Assembly: GCF_900172375.1 (NCBI RefSeq)
Contig: NZ_FWFS01000001.1
Coordinates: 372,001 to 436,000, forward strand
DNA: 64,000 nt
Direction: 5' to 3'
Source of the DNA: Aquimixticola soesokkakensis
Lineage (GTDB): Bacteria; Pseudomonadota; Alphaproteobacteria; Rhodobacterales; Rhodobacteraceae
How positions within the stretch are numbered: position 1 is the stretch's first letter; the number at the start of each line of letters is the position of its first letter. The notes beneath the pieces were generated by a model. It saw only the letters and a list, made by a program, of their open reading frames with translations. It was not told the origin of the DNA and made no database searches. A program made the position numbers and the translations under genes. Below are positions 1-8,202 of this stretch, piece after piece.

Positions 1-429
1 GTCCAGTCCCGCGTCCATCTGCATGATGCAAACGCCGGTCTCGGCGTCACCGGCAAGGATCGCGCGGTGGATCGGCGCGGCCCCGCGCCAGCGCGGCAAA
101 AGCGAGGCGTGAATGTTCAAACAGCCCTTGGCGGGCGCGTCCAGAACCGCCTGCGGCAGGATCAGCCCATAGGCGACGACCACCGCCACATCGGCGTTCA
201 GCGCGGCAAATTCGGCCTGCGCGGCGTCGGATTTCAGCGAGACGGGATGGCGCACCGGCAAACCAAGCGCCTGCGCGCGGGCATGGACCGGCGTGGGACG
301 TTCTTTCTTGCCGCGCCCTGCAGGGCGTGGGGGCTGGCAGTAAACGCAGGCGACCTCGTGGCCCGCCGCAACCAAAGCGTCGAGGACCGGCACGGAAAAA
401 TCCGGCGTGCCCATGAAAATGAGTCTCAT
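1..429 (-). CDS. fmt: Methionyl-tRNA formyltransferase (5' part, truncated by window edge)
   Basis: Transfers a formyl group from 10-formyl-tetrahydrofolate to Met-tRNA(fMet) in the cytoplasm, making the initiator tRNA. The first 143 codons are visible; the 3' end runs off the left edge. The N-terminus contains [14 protein letters not shown], and residues 107-119 read [13 protein letters not shown], the family signature at the folate site. The ATG at 429 has GGAG about eight bases upstream. It starts 25 bp after the stop of the deformylase-like gene and is the last visible gene of a def / def-like / fmt operon, the usual pairing of formylation with deformylation. The later catalytic Asp lies outside the window. 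Confidence 0.95.
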   Translation of the reverse strand, partial: MRLIFMGTPDFSVPVLDALVAAGHEVACVYCQPPRPAGRGKKERPTPVHARAQALGLPVRHPVSLKSDAAQAEFAALNADVAVVVAYGLILPQAVLDAPAKGCLNIHASLLPRWRGAAPIHRAILAGDAETGVCIMQMDAGLD

Positions 430-454
430 TGCCGCTCTCCTGCTTGGCTGCGCC

Positions 455-952
455 TCAGTTGATGCGCTTTTGCGCCTTCTTGATCAACATCTGCCGCTTT
501 ACGGGTTTGAGGTGATCGAAATACATTTTGCCGTTCAAATGGTCGATCTGGTGCTGCACCGAGGTCGCCCAAAGCCCGACAAAATCGCGCTCCTCGATCT
601 CGCCCGCGGCGTTCAGGAACCGGACCGTGACAGCGCGGGGGCGCTCAATCTTGGCCGAGACGCCGACCAAATTAGGAGACGCTTCTTCGTGTTCGCGCAG
701 CTTCACCGAGGCATGGAGCACCTCGGGATTGGCCATGCGCACGACCTGTCCGCGCTCGGTCGAGCAATCGACAACCGCCAGACGCAGGCTGACACCGATT
801 TGCGGCGCGCCCATCCCGTAGCCGGGCATGGCCTCCATCGTGTCGATCATGTCCTGCCAAACCGCTTCCACCTCGGGGGTGATGGCGCTGACCTCTTTGG
901 CGGGGGTGCGCAGCACGCGGTCGGGCCAAGGGATACATTTGCGCAGGCTCAT
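455..952 (-). CDS. Peptide deformylase-like protein with degenerate active site
   Basis: A 165-residue protein with the whole deformylase fold signature but altered catalytic motifs. Motif 1 is [10 protein letters not shown] (Gln51 kept). Motif 2, normally EGCLS with the metal-binding Cys, reads EASPN, so Ser92 replaces Cys. Motif 3, normally HEIDH, reads HQIDH (residues 134-138), so the catalytic Glu is Gln135 while both His remain. In the known family, Cys plus two His bind the metal and Glu is the acid/base, so normal deformylase activity is not expected. The ATG overlaps the def stop in an ATGA, so the two are translationally coupled. The frame is intact, which argues for a retained function, perhaps peptide binding or regulation; that role is inference. 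Confidence 0.9.
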   Translation of the reverse strand: MSLRKCIPWPDRVLRTPAKEVSAITPEVEAVWQDMIDTMEAMPGYGMGAPQIGVSLRLAVVDCSTERGQVVRMANPEVLHASVKLREHEEASPNLVGVSAKIERPRAVTVRFLNAAGEIEERDFVGLWATSVQHQIDHLNGKMYFDHLKPVKRQMLIKKAQKRIN

Positions 953-1470
953 CCGCGTGCCATTTCACGTTTCAGTTTGACCATTTTGCGGGTGATCATC
1001 TGTTTTTTCAACGGCTTGAGATAGTCTATAAACAGTGTCCCGTTGAGGTGGTCGATTTCGTGCTGCACACACGTGGCCCAAAGCGCGTCGAACTCTTCCT
1101 CATGCTCCTTGCCCGTCACATCCTGCCAGTGGACGCGCACCATTTTGGGGCGGGTCACTTCGGCGTATTGTTCGGGGATCGACAGACAGCCCTCCTCGTA
1201 GACATTGGTTTCGTCCGAGGACCAAGTCACTTGCGGGTTCACCAGAACCATCGGGGCGGGGGCCGCGTCGGGGTCTTTGTTCGCATCCATCACGATGATG
1301 CGCGAGGTGATGCCGATTTGTGGAGCGGCAAGGCCGATTCCCGGCGCGTCATACATGGTTTCGAGCATGTCATCGGCAAGCTTGCCCAGATCGCGGTCAA
1401 ACTCCGCAATCGGTTTGCACAGCTTTTTCAAGCGCGGGTCGGGATGGATCAGGATCGGTCGCAATGTCAT
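949..1470 (-). CDS. def: Peptide deformylase
   Basis: Removes the N-terminal formyl group from nascent polypeptides at the ribosome exit. All three catalytic motifs are canonical: GIGLAAPQ (Gln51), EGCLS (Cys95) and QHEIDH (His137, Glu138, His141), with numbering from the ATG at 1470. At 173 residues it is of usual bacterial size. An in-frame ATG nine bases upstream (1479) is possible, but it has no Shine-Dalgarno and lengthens the N-terminus beyond the usual MxxRPILxHPDPRLK beginning. First gene of the def / def-like / fmt cluster, overlapping the next gene by ATGA and divergent from patB. Confidence 0.96.
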   Translation of the reverse strand: MTLRPILIHPDPRLKKLCKPIAEFDRDLGKLADDMLETMYDAPGIGLAAPQIGITSRIIVMDANKDPDAAPAPMVLVNPQVTWSSDETNVYEEGCLSIPEQYAEVTRPKMVRVHWQDVTGKEHEEEFDALWATCVQHEIDHLNGTLFIDYLKPLKKQMITRKMVKLKREMARG

Positions 1471-1593
1471 TCCCCTCATTTAGGCGATGGGGGGCGTTTT
1501 CGCAACGGGACAAACGCCGCTTCGCGATGCGGCTTGGGGGTTGCGCCTGCGGGCCAGCGGCGTAGCTTTGCGCAGCAAAACCGGAGAGAAGTC

Positions 1594-2784
1594 ATGCCGA
1601 GCAACCAGCCCACATCGCCCTTTGATGATGTCATCCCACGCAGGGGAACCCATTCGGCAAAATGGGATATGATGGAGGCGATCTATGGCGTCTCTCCCGA
1701 GGAAGGCATCGCGATGTGGGTCGCGGATATGGATTTCCGCCCGCCTGCCTGTGTGCAGCAAGCCGTTGAAAACATGGCGGCCCACGGCGTTTACGGCTAT
1801 TTTGGCGACGAGACCGCCTATCTTGACGCCATCCGCTGGTGGATGAAAAACCGCCACGGCTGGGAGGTCGCGCGCGGCGATATCTTTACCACCCACGGGC
1901 TGGTGAACGGCACGGCGATTTGTGTCGATGCCTTTACCAAGGAGGGCGACGGGGTGGTGTTGATGACCCCGGTCTATCACGCGTTTTCGCGGGTAATCAA
2001 AGCGGCCGGGCGGCAGGTGGTGGAATGCGAGCTTGCGTTGAAAAACGGTCGCTACGAACTGGATATTGCGGCTTGGGACGCGCAGATGGACGGGTCGCAA
2101 ACCATGCTGATCCTCTGCTCGCCGCACAATCCCGGCGGGCGGGTCTGGCGCCGCGACGAGTTGGAAGAGGTCGCGGCCTTTGCCAAGCGCCACGATTTGT
2201 TTCTGGTCAGCGACGAGATCCATCATGATCTGGTGTTCGCGGGCGCGCATCACACGCCGATGGCGCTGATCGAGGGCATCGCGGATCGGCTGGTCATGAT
2301 GACGGCGACCACGAAAACCTTCAACATTGCGGGCACACATTCGGGTAATGTGATCATCGCGGACCCGACGCTGCGCCAGCGTTTTGCGCAGCGCATGGCC
2401 GCGCTTGGACTTTCGCCCAACAGCTTTGGTCTGTTCATGGCCGAGGCCGCCTATAGTCCTGAAGGCGCGCAATGGGTCGATGAGCTGATGGCCTATTTAG
2501 CTGAAAACAAACGTATTTTCGAGGAGGGTCTTGCGCGTATTCCCGGCGTCAAAGTGATGCCTCTGGAGGCGACCTATCTGGCTTGGGTCGATTTTGCGGC
2601 GACGGGCATGACCTCTGGCGAGGTCGCGAAACGTATTCAGGAGGACGCCGGCATCGCGGCCAACCACGGGGCGACGTTTGGCAAGGGCGGCGAGAGCTTT
2701 ATGCGGTTTAACCTTGCGACGCCGCGCAGCCTTGTGGAAGCGGCTGTCGCGCGGCTTCAAGCGGCCTTTGGCGACCTGCAGTAG
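1594..2784 (+). CDS. patB: PatB/MalY-type aminotransferase, putative cystathionine beta-lyase
   Basis: A 396-residue fold-type I PLP enzyme of the MalY/PatB branch, which cleaves the C-S bond of cystathionine or related cysteine conjugates to pyruvate, ammonia and a thiol. The N-terminal segment has the diagnostic MWVADMDFRPP; the PLP lysine lies in TATTKTFNIAG and the substrate-carboxylate Arg region near the C-terminus (FMRFNLATPR). The ATG at 1594 follows GGAGAG; the frame is open upstream to 1048, but that part overlaps def and is not credible. Divergent from def and convergent with the next gene (3-bp gap). Exact substrate is not readable from sequence. Confidence 0.88.
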   Translation: MPSNQPTSPFDDVIPRRGTHSAKWDMMEAIYGVSPEEGIAMWVADMDFRPPACVQQAVENMAAHGVYGYFGDETAYLDAIRWWMKNRHGWEVARGDIFTTHGLVNGTAICVDAFTKEGDGVVLMTPVYHAFSRVIKAAGRQVVECELALKNGRYELDIAAWDAQMDGSQTMLILCSPHNPGGRVWRRDELEEVAAFAKRHDLFLVSDEIHHDLVFAGAHHTPMALIEGIADRLVMMTATTKTFNIAGTHSGNVIIADPTLRQRFAQRMAALGLSPNSFGLFMAEAAYSPEGAQWVDELMAYLAENKRIFEEGLARIPGVKVMPLEATYLAWVDFAATGMTSGEVAKRIQEDAGIAANHGATFGKGGESFMRFNLATPRSLVEAAVARLQAAFGDLQ

Positions 2785-2787
2785 AGA

Positions 2788-3153
2788 CTAGGCGCGCGGC
2801 AGGAGCGCCAAGGGGGCGTTTTCGTCGCGCACAAAATCAAGCGGCGGGGCGTCGTGATGCGAGGTCCCGCGCTTGAAATCAAAGGACATTTCATCGCCGT
2901 CCTCGGTCGCCGCGATGATAAGCGCGCGAAACAGATGCCGCCCTCCGTCGTAGAGATCCACAAGCCCGCGCAGATGCGGTGCATCCTTGCGGTCCAGCGC
3001 GAAACCGTTGCCTGACAGCTTGAGCACCGGATAGGTTTCGCCACCAACCTTCACCCGCAGGCGCGACCGCTTTTTATGTGCTGTCTTGCGGGCCTGCGCG
3101 AGCCCCTCCACGATATTCTGTGGCAAAAAGTCTGTGGTCAGATCGTCGGTCAT
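2788..3153 (-). CDS. Conserved hypothetical protein, possibly PilZ-like
   Basis: A 121-residue soluble protein of unknown function. The centre has a beta-rich pattern (a VGGETYPVLKLS stretch followed by GFALDR and a VDLYDGGRHLF strand) resembling PilZ-type barrels, but the RxxxR and D/NxSxxG c-di-GMP motifs are not visible, so any PilZ assignment is tentative. It has no signal peptide or membrane segment. A promoter-like TTGACC lies upstream at 3209-3204. Transcribed in the same direction as the cobalamin operon, 118 bp after the cobM stop, and convergent with patB. The start at 3153 was chosen because nine upstream residues (MGHPDRSPT) look like leader. Confidence 0.6.
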   Translation of the reverse strand: MTDDLTTDFLPQNIVEGLAQARKTAHKKRSRLRVKVGGETYPVLKLSGNGFALDRKDAPHLRGLVDLYDGGRHLFRALIIAATEDGDEMSFDFKRGTSHHDAPPLDFVRDENAPLALLPRA

Positions 3154-3179
3154 GGTCGGGCTCCGGTCTGGGTGCCCCA

Positions 3180-3215
3180 ATAGGATGACGCCTTTCCCCT
3201 TAAGGTCAAGTTAAC
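3180..3215 (-). promoter_or_regulatory. Promoter-like element with bulged palindrome upstream of the hypothetical gene
   Basis: On the minus strand TTGACC (3209-3204) is followed 18 bases later by TCCTAT (3185-3180), about 27 bp before the ATG. The -35 overlaps a bulged palindrome centred on GTTAAC (CAAGTTAACcTTG), whose left half, TCAAGTTAAC, resembles half of a SoxR box. Seen directly in sequence; function is inferred. Confidence 0.35.
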
Positions 3216-3271
3216 CTTGGTCGGATTGCGTCAAGAAAAGCGTCAGGTGTTGCGCTTGGCCGTCTGTACGA

Positions 3272-4036
3272 TCACCTCGCCTTTGGACGCAGCACATGCG
3301 GCATGGCCGGATCATAAAGGGCGCTGTCTTTGAAATCGCTGACTTCGCCCAAAGCTGGCCCGACAAGAATCAGCGCGGTGCGGGTGATTTTATGCGCGCG
3401 GACCTTTTCGCGGATGTCCGAAAGCGTTCCCCGGATCAGCATCTGATCGGGCCAGCCGACGCGATAGGCGACGACGACGGGGCACTCGGCACCATAGGAT
3501 GGGGCAAGCTGTCGCTCGATTTCGCGCAGGTTGCGCACCCCGAGGTGAATGGCCAGAGTCGCCCCCGTGCGCGCAAAGTTTTCCAGCGTCTCGCCCGCAG
3601 GCATCGAGGTGGACTTCATCGACACGCGGGTCAGAACGATCGACTGGGCCACTTCGGGGATGGTCAGCTCTTGCCCCAACGCCGCAGCAGCAGCGGCATA
3701 GGCGGGGACACCGGGAATGATTTCGTAATCGATACCATCCGCGCGCAGGCGGCGGATCTGTTCTGCGATTGCGCCGTAAAGCGAGGGATCGCCGGAATGA
3801 ACGCGCGCGACATCTTGACCACGCTCATGTGCTGCTTTGATCTGGGCATGGGTTTCGTCAAGGTTCATCGGCGCGGTGTCCATGACAATCGCGCCTTCGG
3901 GGGCACCGGCCACGACCTGCTCGGGCACCAGTGACCCCGCAAAGAGACACACGGGGCAGGCCGCAATCAGGCGCTGCGCTTTGAGGGTCAACAATTCGGG
4001 ATCGCCGGGGCCAGCGCCGATGAAATAGACGGTCAT
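3272..4036 (-). CDS. cobM: Precorrin-4 C11-methyltransferase
   Basis: SAM-dependent methylation of C11 of precorrin-4 to give precorrin-5 in corrin-ring synthesis (cytoplasm). The 254-residue protein has the tetrapyrrole methylase opening FIGAGPGDPELLTLKA, the family HSGDPSLYGAI loop and the RVGWPDQ region typical of CobM/CbiF. The ATG at 4036 has AAAGGAG at good spacing and overlaps the end of cobJ by 4 bp. Last cobalamin gene of the minus-strand operon. CobF, CobK, CobG/CobZ and CobN are not in this window and must be elsewhere if the pathway is complete. Confidence 0.94.
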   Translation of the reverse strand: MTVYFIGAGPGDPELLTLKAQRLIAACPVCLFAGSLVPEQVVAGAPEGAIVMDTAPMNLDETHAQIKAAHERGQDVARVHSGDPSLYGAIAEQIRRLRADGIDYEIIPGVPAYAAAAAALGQELTIPEVAQSIVLTRVSMKSTSMPAGETLENFARTGATLAIHLGVRNLREIERQLAPSYGAECPVVVAYRVGWPDQMLIRGTLSDIREKVRAHKITRTALILVGPALGEVSDFKDSALYDPAMPHVLRPKAR

Positions 4037-5895
4037 TGCGCCTTCTCCTTTGTAACGGGGGCGCTTGTGGGCGACCACCAGTCGAAACGGTCCTTGTCGA
4101 CCAGATCACCATCAATGCGACGGGCATAGCCGCGCGGCGTGAACATGCGCGGGCCTTCGCCCAGACGCGCGATGCGCGAATTGGACGACCCCACCAGCAC
4201 CACCGTCAGCATATCCACCTCGTCTACCTGCAGATCTTCGAGGCGGCGATAGCGGACGTTTTCCGTCGCACGGCCCAAATTGGTCGCCAGCATCACCGGC
4301 GTGTCTTTGGGGCGGTGCTCAAGCAGGATATCGCGGGCCTCGGCCAGCAGCGTGCGGCGGGTTTTCGACACCGGATTGTAAAAGGCGATGACGAAATCCC
4401 CCTCGGCGGCGGCTTTGAGACGGCGCACAATGTCCTCGCGCGGCGTCAGCAGATCCGACAGGGAAATCGCGCAGAAATCATGCCCCAGAGGCGCACCTGC
4501 GCGCGCCGCAGCCCCTTGCAGGGCCGACACGCCGGGGGAGCAGATCACCTCGATGCGATGGGCCGCGTCCGATACGCCATGCTCATCGGGGCCGCGATCC
4601 AGCAGTTCAAAGACCAGCGCGCCCATGGCGTAAATCCCCGCATCGCCCGAGCAGACCAGAGCGACATTTTTGCCCTTGGCGGCCTCCTCCAGCGCATAGC
4701 GGCAGCGGTCTTCTTCGCCACCTAGGGGAAAGTCGGAGCGGATTTTGCCCGCGGCGAGGGGGCCAAGCAGGTCAATATACAACCCGTAGCCCACCAGTTC
4801 ATCGGCTTGGGCGACAAGTTGCGATACTTCGGGGGTGCGCCAGCTGGCCTGACCGGGTCCGATGCCGACAACCGACAAGCGGCCGCGCGCGCGGCCTTTG
4901 AGCTGCGTCAAGGGTGCATCAGCGCGGGTCAGCGCCACGGTCGTCGCCCCCGTTTTGACCTTTTCCACCGCCAGAGCGCCGCCTGCGGCCAAAGCCGCGC
5001 CTTCGGCCACGCCGTGACAGCCGACTTCGGCAAAGACCACCTCGGAGGGGCTCGCAAGTCTGGCGGCCTGTGTTTCCAATTGGGCGGCGGTAAAGAGGCG
5101 CAGCGGCACATCGAGTGCTTTTGCCAATTGGTTCATCGCAGGCTCGTCGCCCTTGAGATCAAGGGTGTTGAGGCTGGCAATCGCGCCGCGCGCGATTTTG
5201 TGGGTGGCCAGAACGGCGTCGAGATTGGCGGCCAGTTCAACCGGATCGGCGTTGCGCGCACAGCCCGCGCCCAGCGCGAAAACCTGCGGGTGATAGACCA
5301 GCCGTGTGGCGCTGCCTTGGACGGGTTCGGTGGTGACGACCAGCTCGACCTCTCCGCCCGTATCCTCAAGCCCAAAGATATTTTCGCCGCTGATGCGCAC
5401 GCCCGCGCCGGCCAAAAGCGCGGCCATCGCCTCTTTCGCGTCCTCGGGGTTGGCAAGGCGATAGCCCGAAGGCGGTACGTCCAGCGCCGCGCCGATGGCC
5501 AGATCACCGGCAGTGGTGACAGCCGCTTTGGCCCCCAGCACTGCGGCAATGTCACGGGCCAGACGGTTCGCGCCGCGATGTCCGCCAAGCAGGGGAATGA
5601 CGACCTCGCCATCGTCCGAGACCGACAGGACGGGCGGCTCGTGACGTTTGTCGGCCAAAAGCGGGGCCACGGCGCGGATCAGGATGCCAGAGGCGCAGAC
5701 CCCGATGATCGGGACGCCCGCCGCAAACAGGTCCCGCGCATGCGCCAACGCATTGGCAAATTGCACCGGCGCATCGGTGCGCCCTGCGCGGCCATGCAGC
5801 TGCGCGCCCAAGGCATCGGCAATGCGCGCGGCAACAGGCTCGCCCGAGCGGTTAAGGCAGAGCACGACAGGGGTCACGGACAGGTCTACAGCCAT
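4033..5895 (-). CDS. cobJ: CbiG-CobJ fusion: cobalamin biosynthesis protein and precorrin-3B C17-methyltransferase
   Basis: A 620-residue fusion. Residues ~1-340 are CbiG-like: an N-terminal part containing VCASGILIRAVAP and GGHRGANRLA, and a CbiG_C part with the FALGAGCARNAD and AEVGCHGVAEGAAL motifs. Residues ~345-620 are CobJ, starting at LSVVGIGPGQASW and containing VCSGDAGIYAMG; this domain methylates C17 with ring contraction. The CbiG part corresponds to the lactone-opening enzyme of the cobalt-early pathway. The start at 5895 has AAAGGAG upstream and overlaps the cobI stop by 10 bp. Such fusions are known, but CbiG with otherwise aerobic-type enzymes makes the pathway type ambiguous. 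Confidence 0.93.
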   Translation of the reverse strand: MAVDLSVTPVVLCLNRSGEPVAARIADALGAQLHGRAGRTDAPVQFANALAHARDLFAAGVPIIGVCASGILIRAVAPLLADKRHEPPVLSVSDDGEVVIPLLGGHRGANRLARDIAAVLGAKAAVTTAGDLAIGAALDVPPSGYRLANPEDAKEAMAALLAGAGVRISGENIFGLEDTGGEVELVVTTEPVQGSATRLVYHPQVFALGAGCARNADPVELAANLDAVLATHKIARGAIASLNTLDLKGDEPAMNQLAKALDVPLRLFTAAQLETQAARLASPSEVVFAEVGCHGVAEGAALAAGGALAVEKVKTGATTVALTRADAPLTQLKGRARGRLSVVGIGPGQASWRTPEVSQLVAQADELVGYGLYIDLLGPLAAGKIRSDFPLGGEEDRCRYALEEAAKGKNVALVCSGDAGIYAMGALVFELLDRGPDEHGVSDAAHRIEVICSPGVSALQGAAARAGAPLGHDFCAISLSDLLTPREDIVRRLKAAAEGDFVIAFYNPVSKTRRTLLAEARDILLEHRPKDTPVMLATNLGRATENVRYRRLEDLQVDEVDMLTVVLVGSSNSRIARLGEGPRMFTPRGYARRIDGDLVDKDRFDWWSPTSAPVTKEKAQ

Positions 5896-6587
5896 GGATC
5901 GGCTCCTTTGACGATGAGGATCATGGAAAAATAAGGGGCGGTGTCGGGGGCCTTTGCGAGCGGCAAAACGACCTCGCCCGCGTTGGTTGCCCGCGCGATG
6001 TAATGGGCCTGCGCCGTGAGGCCGAGCGCGTCGATCACGGCGCGGATTTTGGGCAGGTGACGACCGACTTTCATGATCGCAACCGAGTCCGAGCCGCTGA
6101 TCCGCGCGCGCAGTTCGCTGTCCGGCAGAGGGCCGGGAATCACGGTGAGCACTTCGTTGCGGGCCACCAGCGGCAAGGCCGCGGCAGCGGCGCAAGCGGT
6201 AATCGAGCTGACGCCGGGAATGATTTCAACGCGATAGTCGGCTTTGAGCCGTGCGAAAAGATACATGAAAGAGCCGTAGAAAAACGGATCGCCCTCACAG
6301 AGCACAACCACATCCTCTCCCGCATCCAAAGCGGCGCGGATCGCGGTGGCACCCAGATCATAGGCGGTCTGGGCAGGCGCGCGCTCGGGTGTCATCGGCA
6401 CATCCATGACGATTTCGCGTGCCTGGGGCGCGATCAGACCGGCGGCAATGCTGCGCGCGAATGATGTGCCGCCCGCAAGCGTCGGATAGGCCACAACGCG
6501 CGCCGCCTGGATCAGCCGTGCGGCTTTCAGGGTTATGAGGTCGGGGTCGCCGGGACCAAGTCCGACGCCGTAAAGCGTGCCGCTCAT
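5886..6587 (-). CDS. cobI: Precorrin-2 C20-methyltransferase
   Basis: Methylates C20 of precorrin-2 with SAM to give precorrin-3A. The 233-residue protein begins GTLYGVGLGPGDPDLITLKA, the standard methylase P-loop, and carries LCEGDPFFYGSFMYLF, typical of CobI/CbiL, and an EIIPGVSS motif. The ATG at 6587 overlaps the cobL stop (ATGA); an in-frame ATG seven codons further upstream lies inside cobL and is less likely. Middle of the fully overlapped cob operon. Confidence 0.94.
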   Translation of the reverse strand: MSGTLYGVGLGPGDPDLITLKAARLIQAARVVAYPTLAGGTSFARSIAAGLIAPQAREIVMDVPMTPERAPAQTAYDLGATAIRAALDAGEDVVVLCEGDPFFYGSFMYLFARLKADYRVEIIPGVSSITACAAAAALPLVARNEVLTVIPGPLPDSELRARISGSDSVAIMKVGRHLPKIRAVIDALGLTAQAHYIARATNAGEVVLPLAKAPDTAPYFSMILIVKGADPWL

Positions 6588-7774
6588 CGTTTGGTCAGGC
6601 TCCATTGGGTCACGGTACGGCTGGCGCGCCAGCCGGTGAGGCGACCGATGGGTTCGGCGCGCTCGACGGACAGGCGACTGAGAGTGCCGCCGTATTTCTG
6701 GTGCAGCGTCAGCAGGGTGGCTTCGCCCTCGAGCGTCACGGTGTTGGCAACAAAGCGGCCCATCGGGCGCAGGCTGGCATGGGCGATGGCGAACGTGTCG
6801 AGCGTCAATCCCCCCCCGACAAAGACCGCATCCGGTGCGGGCAGCCCGTCCAGCGCATCGGGCGCAGTTTCGCCGCGAATGTCGAGGGTGGGCGTGCCAA
6901 GGGTCATGGCGTTGCGGGCGCAAAAGGCACGGCGATCCGCGCGCGGCTCGATGGCGATAGCGCGCGCGCCCGATGCGGCGCGCATCCATTCAATCGCCAC
7001 CGATCCCGCACCCGCGCCGACATCCCAAAGCAATCCGCGCGGGACGGGCACCAATTTTGCCAGCGTGACGGCGCGGATTTCCTGTTTGGTCATCGTGCCA
7101 TCGGAGGCATAGGCCGCATCGGGCAGCCCTGTGCGCGGCAGCAGGGCGGTGTCTTCGTCTGCGCGGCAGTCAATGGCGAGCGTGTTGAGCGCGGGTGAAT
7201 CGCCAAATCCTTCGCGGGCTGTGGCAGTTTGGCGGGTTTCGGTCGCGCCCAGATTGCCCAAAACGGTAAGTCGTGACGCGCCGAACCCCGTGTCGCGCAA
7301 CAAGGCCGCGATGCGGTCGGGCGTCTCGCCATCCGACGTCAGCACAAGCAACTTGGCGCCCTGGGTCACATGCGCGAGCACGGCTTCGCTGGCGCGCCCG
7401 TGGGCCGAGAGCGTCTCGCAGTGCTGCAAGGCCCAGCCCATGCGCGCGGCGGCCAGTTGGAAGGCCGACGGATGGGGATGCACGCAGGCCTCGCGCCCGA
7501 ACTGCGCGGCGAGGGTCGCGCCCGCCGAAAACCACATCGGATCGCCCGAGACCAGCACCACGACGCGTTTGCCGCGATGGGCGGAAATCTGGTCGATCAG
7601 ATGAGAAAACGGCGAGGGCCAGGGCAGTTTGCTCGCAGGGCTGTCGACGAGCGCCAGATGCCGCGCGCCGCCGACCAGCACCTGAGCGCTGCGCACCAGC
7701 GATGCCGCGGCCGGGGACAGCCCCGCGATTCCGTCCGCACCCAGACCGACGATGTTCAGCCAGACCTCGGACAT
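6584..7774 (-). CDS. cobL: Precorrin-6B C5,15-methyltransferase (decarboxylating), CbiE-CbiT fusion
   Basis: Methylates C5 and C15 and decarboxylates the C12 acetate of precorrin-6B. The 396-residue length is that of the two-domain CobL: an N-terminal CbiE-type methylase (VGLGADGIAGLS; VLVSGDPMWFSAG) and a C-terminal CbiT Rossmann methyltransferase (LLWDVGAGAGSVAIEWMR; VFVGGG). A linker around residues 215-235 contains the TKQEIRA that starts CbiT proteins. The start codon shares one base with the preceding stop (TGATG). Confidence 0.95.
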   Translation of the reverse strand: MSEVWLNIVGLGADGIAGLSPAAASLVRSAQVLVGGARHLALVDSPASKLPWPSPFSHLIDQISAHRGKRVVVLVSGDPMWFSAGATLAAQFGREACVHPHPSAFQLAAARMGWALQHCETLSAHGRASEAVLAHVTQGAKLLVLTSDGETPDRIAALLRDTGFGASRLTVLGNLGATETRQTATAREGFGDSPALNTLAIDCRADEDTALLPRTGLPDAAYASDGTMTKQEIRAVTLAKLVPVPRGLLWDVGAGAGSVAIEWMRAASGARAIAIEPRADRRAFCARNAMTLGTPTLDIRGETAPDALDGLPAPDAVFVGGGLTLDTFAIAHASLRPMGRFVANTVTLEGEATLLTLHQKYGGTLSRLSVERAEPIGRLTGWRASRTVTQWSLTKR

Positions 7775-8202
7775 CAGGGGTGCTCCTCGAGCTTTGCGAG
7801 GCGCGTATGGAAGGCTTCGATGTCGAAGGGTTTCCCCGCGCGCACCTCCTCGAGATAGCGAAGGGCGGCCTTGCGGGCGGGGGTTTGGACAACGGCGTCA
7901 CGCGAGGCGTCGGCGGTAAAACGATCCCCGTGATCTGCGAAATTCGCCCGCGCCTGCGTCAGGGTTTGTTCGTTCTCGCTCATGGGCAGCAGATCGTCCG
8001 CATCGCCGTCATCCTGACCATCGTCGATCCACAGGCAAAGCGGGCAGGTTTCGTATTCCTCGCGCTCGGTGAGGGTGGGTTGCTGGCAGCAGGGGCAGAG
8101 GAACCAGCCGTCGATGTCCTTGGCGCCGGATAGGTCGCGGGCTTCCATTTTCGCAATCAGGGTGACGAACATATCGGAAATATTGGGTTTTTTGTCGCTC
8201 AT
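7774..8202 (-). CDS. CPCC-type cysteine-rich protein inside the cobalamin operon
   Basis: A 142-residue acidic protein with a zinc-ribbon-like knuckle: Cys36, Cys38, Cys39 and, 14 residues on, Cys53 and Cys56, followed by LWIDDGQDD. This matches the cysteine-rich CPCC family as I remember it, whose function is unknown. The rest is helical and charged, with no membrane segment. It overlaps cobH by ATGA and cobL by TGATG, so it is translationally embedded between two corrin enzymes. A role in metal handling or assembly of the pathway is inference from position only; it could equally be a passenger gene. Confidence 0.8.
   Translation of the reverse strand: MSDKKPNISDMFVTLIAKMEARDLSGAKDIDGWFLCPCCQQPTLTEREEYETCPLCLWIDDGQDDGDADDLLPMSENEQTLTQARANFADHGDRFTADASRDAVVQTPARKAALRYLEEVRAGKPFDIEAFHTRLAKLEEHP

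Noticed and set aside
1048-1593. Long N-terminal extension of the PatB protein
   Set aside because: The extension overlaps def on the other strand, and the GGAGAG-preceded ATG at 1594 gives the normal family length.
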